A stretch of DNA of 64,000 nucleotides from Centropus unirufus (GCA_013397695.1 VYZI01000565.1:115995-179994); one strand, 5' to 3'. Counted from the stretch's first letter, positions 39,801 to 52,388 are shown. A program made the numbers and translations. The notes: generated by a model not told the origin, from the sequence alone.

Positions 39801-41154
39801 TATCTTCTCAGTTTTCTCGCCAGGACAGGGTTGTTCCCTGCAGCAAACTTTGGATTACAAAGGTAAAAATGGTGCAAACCAAGATCAAAACCATTGCAGA
39901 AACCCCACACAAGTGCCTCCATCACAAATGTACTCTGTCCTACATTGAAATAAAACTTAACAAGATTAATTTCTTCCTGGAGACATTGAAATTTGGGAAG
40001 TCTACCCGGATCCATGGGTAGAGACACAAAATTAACCTTTGACGAGGCATTCAGCAGCTACTGTGGAGCCAAAGTCACTCCCAGAAGCCACTCCATCCAA
40101 GAAAAGCTTATGGGCCATATTTTGATGCTATAGACACAACAGCACATCCAGCACCATCCAATAGATGAGACCGGCAGCCGAGAGGCAAGGAAATTGAGGA
40201 TAGCCAAGGGCAACACACACCGTGATCTACAGATTGTGGGAAGGGAAACACTGCAAGTTACACTGCTGGGCCGTAGTCCACCAACCACCATGGAGTGAGT
40301 GCAGAATGGATGAAGAGGGCAGCGATAAAATCCCTTTTTCAGAGAGTTTTAGTGTCATTTGCAATAGCAGCTTCACTAGAGACAGACTATCAGGTTGAAA
40401 GCAAAGAAGATAGTCATTAAGTTTAGGGTGGATTTCAGTGCACAAGACAATGTGTTGTCAGCAATTATAATAGTAATGTAAATAGGAAGCATTAGATTTG
40501 GAAGGTGGACAGCAATAATCTGGGGTTTATAGCAGTGAGCTCATCCCCATTAAAGTAACAGGAAAGCTGGAAGGTTGAATAAATGGACTAGAAAAGGTCA
40601 CCTCTGCAATAAAGGAAGGGTGCACATAGCAAGGTTAACACTAGGTCAACCTGTAACTGTTTTGAGGGGATAAGGGAGCGCTCACCTGAAACCAGGATAG
40701 AGCTGAGAGAACTAAGCTGTCTGCAGCAAATATGACTTGGGATAGTTCCTTTGTCTTTAAGCAGAGGTTAAATGTTGATAATGCCATACCTTCGAAAGTC
40801 TCATGATGGGTTAAAAAAAACAAACAAAAAAGTCAAGAATGGAGATGCTGTAGGAAGATAATAGATAAAGCCCTTCCTTTACACACAGATGCCCTCCAAA
40901 TCCCAGTAAATATGCACAAAATCCTCTAGAGGAGTAGCGCTGACCAATAGAACACAGAATATCTTTCCACCCCAGAAGTGTCCACCAGGTTTTACGGAAG
41001 TCCTTAGTAGAACGAAGCAACGCAAATCTTGGGATCACAGGAAATATTTCCCGTAGGCTGGGACTGTGTCTGGCACCCACCATGATCCAAAGCAAAGCAG
41101 ACTCAATTCAGTTCTGTGTGGTTTGCTCCAGTGCCACTGTCCCTTCTGAATGAC
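36801..41154. other. intergenic sequence, no recognised gene
   Basis: About 4.4 kb between two CR1 copies. Open frames on both strands are short and show no family resemblance. No splice-flanked exon with a convincing peptide was found. Confidence 0.45.
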
Positions 41155-41562
41155 CCGGAGACTGGAGGATCTCTCCTGTGAGAGCCTGAGTGAACTTGGT
41201 CTGTTTAGCCCAGAAAAGAGAAAACTGAGAGGGGACCTAATCAATCCCTAGAGATACCTAAGGGGCAGGTGTCAAGAGGATGAGGCCGGACTCTTGTCAA
41301 TGGTGCTCAGTGACAGGACAAGGGGCAATGGGTATAAACTGGAACACAGCAAGATCCACCTTGATATAAGAAGAAACGTCTTTACTGCCAGTGTGATGGA
41401 GCACTGGAACAGGGATGTTGTGGAGCCTCCTGCTCTGGAGATATTCAAACCTTGTCTGGACACATTCTTTGCAACCTACTCTGGGTGAACCTACTTTAGC
41501 AGAGAAGTTGGACCGGATGATCTCCAGAGGTCCCTTCTAACCTCTACCATTCTCTGATGCTG
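41155..41562 (+). mobile_element. older CR1-type LINE 3' end
   Basis: A more diverged plus-orientation CR1. The recognisable order is GAACTTGGTCTGTTTAGCCC, GAGAGGGGACCTAATCA, GACAGGACAAGGGGCAATGG, a TAAGAAGAAACGTCTTTACT segment, GTTGTGGAGCCTCCTGC and GGATGATCTCCAGAGGTCCC, then an ATTCTCTGATG tail. The divergence points to an older subfamily than the other copies. Confidence 0.85.
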
Positions 41563-42250
41563 GACACACGAAGCAGATCTCCTCTGCATGACCCTCGCTT
41601 TCACACATGACACCACAGTTGGTGATGCACATGTGTGACAGATGAGTCATTTTGCTACTAAAATAACAAATAACTGATGGGTTCTGCTTTTACTCCACCT
41701 GAGAGGAGAGATTTAGCTATCTTTCCTCTACACCATGGTTGACTGTCAGAAAATTTTCAGGAACTTAAGCAAGTTTAGTCTGATTCAGCCAAATATACAA
41801 TCTCAGTATAGCTCCAAAGCTCTTTGGCAAGGTGATTTGTAGCCAACGCGGTCTTGTGGGCATCAGTTCATTAAGGAGTTTGGTCGAAACCATCAATGTT
41901 GCAGAAAAAGGAAACAACAAGCTCACTCAAGCATGGAGGCAGCTCAGAGGAAGGCTTAATGCATCCTAGGAGAGAATCAAGGGGAACAGACCATTGCACC
42001 GTACGAGCACCAGCAACGTGAGAAAAGTGCCCCAAAATGAAGGGTGCAGAGAGCCTGAGAACTCCAGAGTGGCTCACAAAGAGCCCCAAATCTGTTACAC
42101 AACAACAACAAGGGCTGAACTCAAGAATGGCACCGGACATCGGTGTTCTGCACCCACAGCCGCATTCAAAACTAGACTCAATGTTGATGTGTTTGTGGTC
42201 ACAACGAAGGCGTGAGGGAGGTGTTGAAGGCTCAGCAACAAATAACTTAT
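41563..42250. other. intergenic sequence, unassigned
   Basis: About 0.7 kb between two CR1-derived segments. It may include further degraded LINE sequence but I cannot align it to anything. Confidence 0.35.
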
Positions 42251-42425
42251 TGTGATGGCACTTCCCCAAGAACTTAAATGCCTTTCAGATATGAGATCAC
42301 TGAATTATTCGATGCAGTGGGCAACCTTCTGCTTAAGTTGGCCTTGATAATCAAGCAGTGAAAAGTGGCAAACGTAGTGCCAGTCTCTGAACAGAGACTG
42401 AAGGAAATCAGGGAATTATTACCAT
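42251..42425 (+). mobile_element. ancient CR1 LINE fragment, reverse transcriptase region
   Basis: Reads GTGATGGCACTTCCCCAAG, then a degraded stretch, then GTGGCAAACGTAGTGCCAGT and GGAAATCAGGGAATTATT. This parallels the amniote CR1 reverse transcriptase segment around D-G-I-x-P-R-V-L and K-x-A-N-V-x-P followed by G-N-Y. Frameshifts and stops show it is dead. An open frame at 42365-42724 starts inside it (MANVVPVSEQ) and is best read as this remnant running into unrecognised sequence. The match rests on remembered consensus. Confidence 0.6.
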
Positions 42426-42999
42426 CGCCCTGGCAAGAACTTCAGTGTGGGTATGAAAGGCTGAATGATTTTATACACAGGAAGCTGACCCTAACTGGCA
42501 ATGACCATAAAATTCTTGTCATTGCTGAAGATGAAGGGGAGCACATGAAGCTAGAAAATATCTCTGCCCTTCTCCAAAGTGATAGAAGTTTTCTTTTCAG
42601 TTGCAAATGTACATCCAGCAAACTGGAAAAGGAGCTGGTGAAGGAAGACACTTTCATGGAGCAAAGCCCAGAGCTAGACACTGAACATGTGAATTTTATT
42701 TTTAAGAAAAGCAACAACAACTAAAAACCCAAGCCAATGTGAGATCTTGTCTCATTTCAGTAGGCAGATGATTGCCAGAGCATCAGCTCAAGATGCCACA
42801 AAATATTATTCAGGCTACTAGCACAGTATTTGTCCAGGTTTCAGAGGAAAAAAGGAGGAAAAAAAAGAGGGGTGGAAAAGAGAAAGGAAAAACTAAAGGA
42901 AAAAAAAAATGGGATTTTGTTTAAACTACCAGAGAACCATTGTGTTTTGACATGTCTCTAAGTAACGCTGAGCATATCCTGTTGACCACCTGATTAGGA
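42426..42999. other. unassigned sequence between LINE fragments
   Basis: About 0.6 kb with an A-rich stretch near 42848-42910. It covers the rest of the 119-residue open frame noted in the previous entry. I do not recognise its C-terminal part as a protein family, and no splice context supports it. Confidence 0.35.
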
Positions 43000-43590
43000 T
43001 AGTGGAATGAAAAACAACTGAAGGACTTTAAGAGGTTGTCAAGGGAGAAAATACAATGGTAATGGGAGATATTATTTTGCCCCCATACAGAGCAGGTAGA
43101 TACCATGCCAAAGAATGATGCAAAGACTGTATTTTTAGCCCTGCTAAATGAGTAGTTCTTAGAATGACCACTCAGAGGAGCCAAGTGGAGGATGAACTCT
43201 TGATTTAGTCACAAGTAGCGCACAGGAGGGAGTTTGACATGTAATAATGAACAGTCGCTTTGTGATAACGAACACAATGTGCTCAAACACGGTATTATTG
43301 AGGAGAGAAAAAAGCAAGAGAAAAAGTACACCGCGGTGCAATGCAACTTAAAAGGGAGAAGAGTATATTCTCCTTCAAAAGGGAATAAGTATAAAAGTCA
43401 TGGGAGTAATTAAGAAGAATTTTGAAGTAGCTGATGAAAGGACGAAAAGCTTGCGACGCCATTGAGACCCTGTGTTTAAAGCTTTAAATGTGCTGTCACT
43501 CAAAATACACTAGCAAAAAAAATAATTTCCAAGTCCGGCACAATTAAACAGCTGAGCAAAGAAGACATTTAGAGTAAAAAGGCAGCCCTT
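43000..43590 (+). mobile_element. ancient CR1 LINE fragment, endonuclease and linker region
   Basis: Contains ATGGTAATGGGAGATATTAT (the M-G-D-x-N/Y core of the endonuclease), then GACCACTCAGAGGAGCCAAG, TCTTGATTTAGTCACAAGTA, GCGCACAGGAGGGAG, a decayed SDHNV-like part (GATAACGAACACAATGTGCT), and a GTTTAAAGCTTTAAATGTGC block. These are the successive landmarks of the amniote CR1 endonuclease-to-linker segment. Several stops and frameshifts are present. Confidence 0.6.
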
Positions 43591-46500
43591 TATTAATAAG
43601 CCCTTATTATTAAGTTACAGCCAAAAAGGAAATACAGAAAATCCCTCGTTCTCCTAAGTTAAATAAAAAAACCCTAAACCCTAACAAAACATGGAAAAAG
43701 AAAACAAAAAACCAAGCAAACACATTTAGACCATTCAAAATAGGTTTTGAAGAGCAGCTTCCTAAAAACGTGTTGACTACTAATAAAACCATGTTTTACC
43801 CGGTAGGAGGAAGCCTACAGGGACTCGGGGGCCCAGCAGCAGGATTTAAGGGAAGAACAGTCAAGGAAAAAAAATACCTCTGACTGGAGGCTGCTGTCAC
43901 CAGGCACAGTTGGGCACATCCAAATGGTTTTTGCTCACTGTTGGGTATCCTGCGCGGCATCCCCGGAACCTGCGCTTGAAGAGGAGTGGGTGTGCACATC
44001 ATTTAAGTGAAGTTTGGGTCCAGCCTCGTAACTGCCTCACTCTGAACTGCAGGGTGAAAAAAAATCCTGCTCAAACAACAAGGTGGTGACTGATGGGTTC
44101 AGACAGGACTCCAGTCCCTCTTAACTTGCAGACATGGAATTAATACCTGATTCTGAAGTGAACAATCAAACAGAACCACCGTTGGGAATCACCATTGGGA
44201 ACCACCGAGGAAGCACGGAATTAGCCACTAGCCAAAGCACCATGAGAGAGGAGCAAAAGAGACAAAACCGAGCCCAGTTTGTTGTCCTGAGAGGGGTTAC
44301 TGGTTCCTTGACCTGGCTCTCGCATGGAGATGTTCAGCGGCGCTGATAGAGATGGGGATTAGGAGAACAGCTGTCCATAGCAGTGAGTGGTGGTGGCTGC
44401 CATCAACTCCTTCCCTGGTTGCTATTGGCATTCCAAACAGCCTGTCCTGCTCTGACCTATTCCTTTATCCAGGCCATTTATAGCCTTGCGTTCTCTGGCG
44501 TCTGCCTCCACCAGCATCCGGAGGACTCTGACTTATTAATTTTCCTCCAGAGGCAGGAGGGACTCATGACCAGATGCATCCTACAGGTCCCCTCACTCAC
44601 GTGAGATTGTAGTTAGCACACCCACTCCTGTCCGCTGGGGAGACTGGACCGGAGCAGGGACTAACTGCCTGGTAGGCAGGCTTCAAAGCCTAGAAAAAGC
44701 CCAAGCACAGTCAGAACCAGTTCCTCGTGCATGGTACCACGTGTGTCCCCATGGGCTGTGACCTTCTGTTATGCTGTCTGCCTTGCTTGATGCTCCTGAC
44801 TAACCAGAGTGAGCTTCTACAGAGGTCTAAACAACACAGAATATGTAAACAACAATATAGAAACGGCTGCAATAACCTTCTCTTGAAAGTGCTCCCATTT
44901 TCACTTAATATGGCCCCAAAACGACGGCAATCAGCTTCTACAAGTGCTCCTGAGAATCCAAGAAAGGTGATAGACCTGGGAACCAGGTAAAGCAACATGA
45001 GGAAGGAAAAAGTGTTATTGCTAAAAATTGGCCGTGATCTAGGTTTGGTGTATTTGAGGAGAAAAGAAATTATGCAGCCTAATACAGCAATGTGCTGCAT
45101 TAAATTCATATAAATTATTTTGAAGGTATCCTCTACTGCGATGGCATTGAGTTGTTTTAAACAATCCCTCTGTCTCACTCCAGCAGGAGATTGAAAACTT
45201 CAGCTCCACGATGCAGTGATGTAGTTACTAAGTACAATTAATTATAGCATTAGTATTACAGTAGTAGTATTCTTATTGATGCATTATTATTTCTGTATTT
45301 CAATACTTATCATTAATTTATGTGATGTATGTATTATGCAGATGTTAGGTGATCTTTGGGTAGGTGATGTCGAGTCAGGTGTACACATCAACCTGCTTAA
45401 CAACAAAATCAGCTACAGGTGCTGTGGTCAGAACCACAAACCATCTTTAAGCAAGGCACACCACCACACTTAATGTGTATTTTTCCTACGTGTTAAGCGC
45501 AGCCTCAGGCCTTGGAAGTACACAGACAGTGCCCAGTCTGCCCATCATCATTGCACAGCACTATAAGTGTCCCAGGTACACTTCATGAGATCTTCCATGG
45601 ATTATGGGTTTCTTTCTTATTAGCTTTCCCAGGCCATTTGAGACAAGCTGTCAAGCATCCGTTCTTGGGCCACGTGACTAGAGCTGTTAAATTCCCATTT
45701 TCTGAGCACATGCAGCATTGGTCTAGGAAACAAGTGGTATTTGGGGATCCCTTTGCCCCCAGGTATTTGAAGGAGAGCTGCATTATTTAGGGACAAGTTC
45801 CAACTGTCTCTAGGTAACAGAGAAAGCGTGTTTTCTGCTGCTTCTCTACATACTTCCTGCCTCTAAAAATAAGCTATTTAAAGATGCAGTTCCCAGTGCT
45901 CATCAGTTCACCTGGGGAGAGAATTGTACACAATATTGAGATCATACACAACTTCACATCCTTGTAGCTTATCCATTGGCCAAGCTTCCAAGCCACACTC
46001 CTTGCTTAGCATTTTCACGTGGGCTTGTGGGTCTCCCTTGAATTAAGCCAGGAGGTGTTAAACCCATTTGTCCTAGCAGTGTTGCCTCCTAAAGCTCAGT
46101 CTTTACCTAACCAGACTCTTCAGAGCTTCAACTAGAACCAACCATGTCCTTCACCTCCCTCATCCATTCCCAGTACGAGCTTTTCTCCTTCTAAGATTTT
46201 GGGACAGCTTGTGGCCGCTGTTTTTGCAGGCTTCTCCCCAGGTTGTGGCATTTGCTGTGGTCACATCAGGCAAGCCAGAACCTTGGCAAACTGGCAATAA
46301 GATGAGCCAGAGGATGGAGCATCCCAGCGGTGGAGGCAGAGCGGGCTGCCTGGAGTGAAGCCACGGAGATAAGCACACATGGAAGCTGGCTGGGAGCACC
46401 CAGTTGGGAGGAGGACAGCAGGAAGCACCACAGGTAAAACAGGTCATTGTACAGACATGAAAGAGGACAATATGGATAGGATGCGTCCTGAGGAGGTGTG

Positions 46501-46979
46501 GGAAAGGGTAGCAAAAAGGGCCCTGCACAGGGATTGGCTACAGACACGGCAGACGCGGCCTTGAGTATAACTGTGCGTTCTCTAATGCTATGAGAAGAAT
46601 AAAGAGGAGAAACTGTGCGGTTTCAGAAGGTGTTGAGGTGGACACAGGGAGCAATGAGGCACTTAACGAAAGAGGAGCAGGGCAACAGAAATTATGCATA
46701 GATGAGGCTGCCAGTTCCTTAGATTGAGGCACTCCATCTGGGATAAGGATGATGTGTTATGAACCAGGAGAAGCCGCTGCTGCAGGTGAAGAGGCATCCC
46801 AGGGTTGGTAAAGAGGGACAGGAAAGCCTGCCCAGGCTGCGTCAGGAATGAGTGCCACCAGGCTGCAGGAAGGATGTTAGCTGTGTATCTAAGGAATAAA
46901 TCCAGGATGGTAAATCCCCCAGTAACGTCAGAAGAGCCAAGTGCCAGCTCCCAAAATGCAGAGGCAGCTGGGAGGGATT
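43591..46979. other. intergenic sequence, no recognised gene
   Basis: About 3.4 kb. It could contain the missing middle of the ancient CR1, since endonuclease sequence lies to its left and 3' sequence to its right in the same orientation, but I cannot align it. Open frames are short, and none has a family match. Confidence 0.4.
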
Positions 46980-47480
46980 GCAAGGAAAGAAGTCCTCCCT
47001 AATAGAGGATAGAAAGGACCTTGATTTTGTCAAGGGATGGGGGAATAGGGTGATATATAAGAGCAGAAAGGGTGAAGTCAAACACTTGGGAGAAATAAGG
47101 ATGCTTGCTATGAGCGGATGGAATGCAGGCACTGAAGGAATAAAAAGATCTGACTGCACTGAAGGATGAATGTGAGGCAGGAGCATGATGCTTCAGCGGG
47201 AAAGGAATGGCATGACGCTAGGATACATCAGACAAGTTATTTTTAGCAGAGACAGAAACATTATTGCCATTGCGCAAGGCATTGTGACACTTCTTCCAGA
47301 ATATCCTCGTAGCTCTGCATCCAGGAAGGATACATTGCCCAGAAGAAAAAACAGTTGGATAGAGAAACAAGCACCAGCTGATGAAGGTCTACTAGAAGAC
47401 TTGTTTGTCTTGGCCAGATTGAGGCTGAGAGGGGACAAATGCGTTCCTGAAGAACCACTGGAAGAAAATATTAAATAAGG
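46980..47480 (+). mobile_element. ancient CR1 LINE 3' coding region fragment
   Basis: Carries the order seen in amniote CR1 just after the reverse transcriptase: TGTGAGGCAGGAGCATGATG, GGAAAGGAATGGCATGACG, CTAGGATACATCAGACAAG, TTATTTTTAGCAGAGACAG, a CATTGCGCAAGGCATTGTG block (LYKALV-like, decayed), and TTGAGGCTGAGAGGGGACAA. Open frames on both strands here are relics, not genes. The left boundary is uncertain. Confidence 0.6.
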
Positions 47481-50400
47481 AAATGTTAGGGAAAGATTAA
47501 GGATATACAATAATGGCACAAAATAAGGCATTTAGATGGTGATTTGGAGAGTTTCTAGCCCTGGCAGGAGTGAAGTTCAGGACCAGCCTCCCAAGGAGGG
47601 TAATCGTGCAGAGAAACACGGATCAAGTTAATTCACAGTTTTATCAACACAGTTTTATCCATAAAACTTTAAGTAGAGGAGTCCTGGAGGTGGGCAGCTC
47701 ATCCTGGGACACAGCTCCTGGCTTCCCAGGGAGTCAGCAGGGCTAAGGCTGTTTTGAGGAGATGCCACTTCAGACCCAGGCTTCCAGGTTTCTGCTGGTC
47801 ACTGTGAAGATAAAGAAAAAACTATTTCCACCCCAATTCACTCCTAAAGGTGCTGAGGCTTTCCTCCTGGACAACTAAAGACCAGCACTGGGCCTCATGC
47901 ATTGGTGCTCCCAGAGGTCTGCTGGCATATGAACTTAATGCTCTTGCTAGATTTGGGTCAGGAGGGAATTTTCCCAGATTGATAAAAATTGTGGCTGCAT
48001 TTTTTTTTTTGTGTGGTTTTGGTTTATTTTTTTGTTTTGCTTTGGATGTTTTTTTATCGTTATTTATTTCTTGAACTTCACACCTATTTTCTGGGTCCTA
48101 TGTAATTTTTTGGTCACAAATTCTCTGCCATCTCCAGGCTGCAGACCCTGTGGTCCCTCAATCTCCCTGCTTGCCTGCTCTGGCCATGTTATGGGTGCAG
48201 ATTTTTTGCTACGAGGGGGCAGGAAGCAGGTGCAGCACCTGGTTCATGGGGTGAGCGGAGCTGGCGTCCACTTGAGGGTCACCTACAGAGCATTCATTGC
48301 ATCTTTACTCACAACCACAGGACTCTGGGCTATGAGGTGACCCTGGAGGATGTCCCCGATGCGAACACGTGTACATGGGATAACTGCAAAAACAGTTGTA
48401 AGAGGGAAGATGGGAATTAACCCGGGCTCTCAGCTGCGCAAGCACAGATTTGAAGCACACACGACCCCTGGGTGGCCTCCAGGGCTCGCTTGGGGTGGAT
48501 GGGGATTTGGGATGAGGGATGTGTAAGAGAGCAGAGAAAGTGCAAGAGTGAAGGAGTCCCAAAGCTGCAGGCTCTGCTTGCTGCAGGGGGGTGAGCATCT
48601 CTCCCGGCTCTCAGGCTCCGTTTCCAGCGATCCCAGCACCAAACTCCCACAGCCCCTCTCTGCAGCTTTGCGGAAGCTGGGAACCACTGTGAGGGTCCCA
48701 GAGCAGGGAGCCCAGGCTGTGGAGGCGCAGGCAGGACACAGCAGCAGCCTCTGCTTTGGGTCAGGACCTCGGAGCTCTTGGATGTGCAGAGTCAGCCTGA
48801 ATCCCAAGGGTTGGCAGCCCCAAGGGAAGGAATGGGTGCAAACAGCAAGGAGCACTGCACAGCCAGGTTCATGCCTGGCCCCTCTCTCCTCCGGGGTCCC
48901 TGTCAGCTTTCAAGATGTTCAGCGAACTCATCCTAAGTGTGGGACACCCTGATGGCAGGGTGGGTGCTGAGCTCCTGTGCAGCCTCCAGCCCCGGACAGA
49001 GATGTGCAAGAAGGTGCCAGACTCTCCTGCTGCCCCACTGCCTCTTGCACACGGGGTCCAAACCAACTTATCAAGAGCACAGCCCCCCCATCTTCCAGGT
49101 TTTACCCACAATAAAAGAGCACTCTGGATGTCCTCCTGGCTGCTTTCTAGCTTGGAGTTCACATTCAGGACACACAAAGGCAAGAAGGAATGAGAGGGGA
49201 AAGGGAGGAGGGAGGTGTGAAATCGGCATGGGTCCCTTGGCAGGTGGTTTCAGCAGAAGGGGGCATTCAGCAGGGCCTGGTGCAGGGAGGGATAGAGGCA
49301 ACCACAAGTCAAATCTGCAGCAGGAGCAGAAGAGGAAAGGTTGAGAGTGCCTTGAAGTGAAACAGAATGAAAACCCCAGCTCTGCTCAGTCACCTCTCAG
49401 AAGAGAAGCCACTGTGTAATGCCCAGCCTCAGGCTGCTACAGCTCAGGACAGAGCGGCTCTCGCAGACAGCGAGGGCTGCTGGAGGCTGCTGCAACTTCC
49501 AGGAGGAAGGCTGGTTGTCCTACGTGTGCCAGGTGCCTTGGGTGAAGTGGATTTGCTTCCAAGAGAGCCCTCCCAGGAGCTGGAGTCCCTCCAAAGCCCC
49601 AGTTCTGCCCCCCAGCTCTGGCAGGGGACACCCCCACAGGTATCCCTGGAGCCAGCAGGGCAAAGACTGAGCAGGAGCTGCACCCCAGTCTCTGCTGAGG
49701 AGCATCCGTGAGGCGATGGGGACTTCGGGGCCAGCCACCAGCAGGACTCACCTATCGGTGTGCACAGAGGAGAGGCACGGCTCTGCCTTGGGAGCTCCAG
49801 ATCCAAACCCCCAAAGTGGGATGTCTGCAGCACGGTCCGAGGGGAATGCAGCGCTGCTTCAAGCCAAGGGCTGTCCAGGAGGACTCCAACGGGAGCCAGA
49901 GGCAGGCACATCCCACCTGAGCTCAGGGGATTCACCCACGCTGCTGCTGTGCTCCAAGTGCTGCTCCTCACCGCTGCCCCCCGATCTTCCGCAGACACGT
50001 CCTGCCAGCACCCACACTTCCAGAGGGCTGGCTGCGCACTGCTTCCCGCTCTCCTGCTGGCTGGGCGGCTGGAAAACACCTTTCTGCATCTCTCACACCC
50101 TCCACAACAGACCTTAAATCAACAACCCAGCACACAGGGCAGGTCAGCGCTAACGGAAACCATTAAACCATAGCACGGGGGGGACAAGGGCCAGCCTCCA
50201 GTGCTTGAAAGATTTATAGGGCACAACAGCAGGGTGTTAATTCTTCTGGCAACACAAATGCTTTTGCAGCCCCTGCCTTTCCTCACCCACAGGAGCAAGG
50301 AGAGGGGGCCCGGTGCAGCCCAGTCCCGGGATCACATGGACACAGCCATGCACGTGCTGTGGGGTGATGCTGATACCCCAGGTATCTGGGGTGATGCTGC

Positions 50401-52224
50401 ACTCATGGGGCTCCCCAAATGCTCACACTTGAAGCCCATGGAGTAGCACATCCCCCGGGGGGTTGTTCTGCCAGGGTACAACCCCCATGCCCAGCTTCTC
50501 CGACATTCCCAGCTCCCAGAAGCATCCACAGCTGCAGCAGAAGCTCAAAAATGCCTTGAAGAAACTTGGAGGCCGGCTAAAGCAGTTCGAGAAGGCAACC
50601 CGGGATTTGGACTCATGAGCCATGGACTCATGGGCACTGGCTTTCATCTCCTGTTGGGTCCTGCCAAGCCAGCATCACCAAGAGGAGCTGCATTAATGAT
50701 TATTAGCCCCCTGCCCACCTCTCCCCCCATCCCGCTCACACCTTTGCCTGCAGCCGCCTCCTTGGATCCTCCTGCATGCAACGTCCAGGGCCACGCAGGA
50801 GGGGACAGTGTGGGAATTTGCTCCAGAGGCTGCTGGCAGCCTCCCCGCACTCCCATCCCTGGGGTTCTGTGCAGTTCTCCCTGGGCTGAGCTATGGAGCA
50901 GCTCACGTCATCCAGCACGCAGGCAGGAGCGGCAGCATCCCTCTCAATCCAGGGAGCAGAGAGGGCAGGAATAGCCTCCAACCACCGCACTAATTCCTGC
51001 CCCCATTCAAGTACTGCACACCTCAACCGCACCCCTAAAGGGCCTCAGATCCCTGAGCATGATCCAAGTGGGAGCACCAGCATTGGCTTTGGAAACCCCC
51101 CCTGCACCCACCGGACATTCCCCCCCGGGTTCGTTGTTGCTGTTCCCTTCCCCGCTCCCCTGTGAGGGGAGTGGATGCTGCCACCACCAGGCAGGCAATC
51201 TGGGGGGATCTTGACCAGCTCCCACCCACCCCAGGCACGCAAGGAGCCCCTGGGGGGTCCATACCCTGCCCTTCCTTTCCCTCTACGCCCCCCAGCTCTG
51301 CAAAGCCCAGCCAGGCAGCGGGGGGCTCCCCTGCCCCAGGCTCTTCTGAGGATGCTCAACCCTTGCATCCAGACCTAAAGCTGGGGTGTGCGATGGCATC
51401 TCAGCTCCCAGCCAGCAGGGCCAGCTCAGCCCTGCTCCCAGGGATCCCAGGGCCCGTCTCGGCTCAGGAGCAGCCCTAGGCAGAGCTTTCCGCCAGCTGT
51501 CAGTGCAAGGGTAGGTTTTAGGCTCAGGGAGAGCCATGGATACTCAGGGCAGCAGGACCAGCGCGGCCCGGTGGGGGCTGCCTGGGATCACCCCTCTCAA
51601 GTCACAGCACACCAGGGGGGCCAAGACAGGCATCCTGTGTCCCCCCCCTGTCCATCCTTCCTCTGCCCATCACCATCCCACCTTGCTCTGCAGGCCACAG
51701 ACGCCTCCTGTCACCTCCTTGGAGCCACACGAGCACTCCTCCCGCTGGGAACCCAGGATGAGATATCAGAGCTCCCTCTCCTCCTGGAGAGCGGAAGCAA
51801 ACCCCAGCAGCAGGCTCGGAGGGGCCGGGCAGATTCCAAGGATGCACTTGCTGCCCTCGGAGGGGAGACCCGGGCCTCTGACCCTGCCAAGGGCTTGAGC
51901 CTCGCTGCGCCAGGCGGGAGCGGCGGAGGGCGAGGATCTTGCTGCCCCTCCGTGGCCACCACAGGAGGTGCAGGTGGCCCCAAAACCCCGCTGGGTACCT
52001 CGGGGCGAGGGAGCTGGGCCCTTGCTGCAGAAGGGGCTGAGAAACAGCCAGAGGACTCTGTGCTCCCTGGCCTCGAAGAGGTGTTCACCCCGTGCCAGGC
52101 CACGTGGGGTGACCCCAGCCCTGCCCCACTTTGTCCAGGGCACCCCCTTCCCACACCCAGACCGCAGCCCAGAGCCCCTGGGGTGCTGAGGGGGGACGGG
52201 CCGAGCCCACGTGAGAGAGGAGAC
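47481..52224. other. intergenic sequence 3' of PPRC1, increasingly GC-rich
   Basis: About 4.7 kb downstream of PPRC1. A T-rich patch lies at about 48000-48060. From about 48.5 kb the base composition rises and long open frames appear on both strands at once (for example 49444-50079 minus and 51388-52335 plus), as expected by chance in GC-rich DNA. Two exon-like segments at about 48321-48410 and 49367-49711 (plus) are discussed under findings. No gene is called. Confidence 0.4.
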
Positions 52225-52253
52225 GAGGCCTTGCTGCTGTTTGGGGATCCACG

Positions 52254-52259
52254 TTTATT
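52254..52259 (-). terminator. PPRC1 polyadenylation signal AATAAA
   Basis: A canonical AATAAA on the minus strand (TTTATT on plus), about 216 bases after the PPRC1 stop codon. No other canonical hexamer was noticed between it and the stop, so cleavage is expected near 52225-52245. Confidence 0.8.
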
Positions 52260-52388
52260 AAAAGGCTGGGGCAAGCCTGGTGCTGCCGCTCGCCTGGGCC
52301 CCTCCGGTCGAAGGCAAAAGACCCGTCCTCCTTAAATACTGGTTATAAAACAAATTTTTTTCCTTTTTCTTTTTCTTAAAAACCTCAT

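Noticed and set aside
42365..42724. 119-codon frame MANVVPVSEQ... as a possible gene
   Set aside because: Its start coincides with a decayed CR1 reverse transcriptase motif, and no splice or transcript context is visible.
43670..43685. Telomere-like ACCCTAAACCCTAAC motif
   Set aside because: Only about two units, surrounded by A-rich sequence; too short to be an interstitial telomeric repeat.
51388..52335. 315-codon plus-strand frame just 3' of PPRC1
   Set aside because: Overlapping long frames exist on the other strand, the composition is Pro/Gly/Ser/Arg-rich without motifs, and it overlaps the PPRC1 3' UTR and polyadenylation signal. It is best explained by high GC content.
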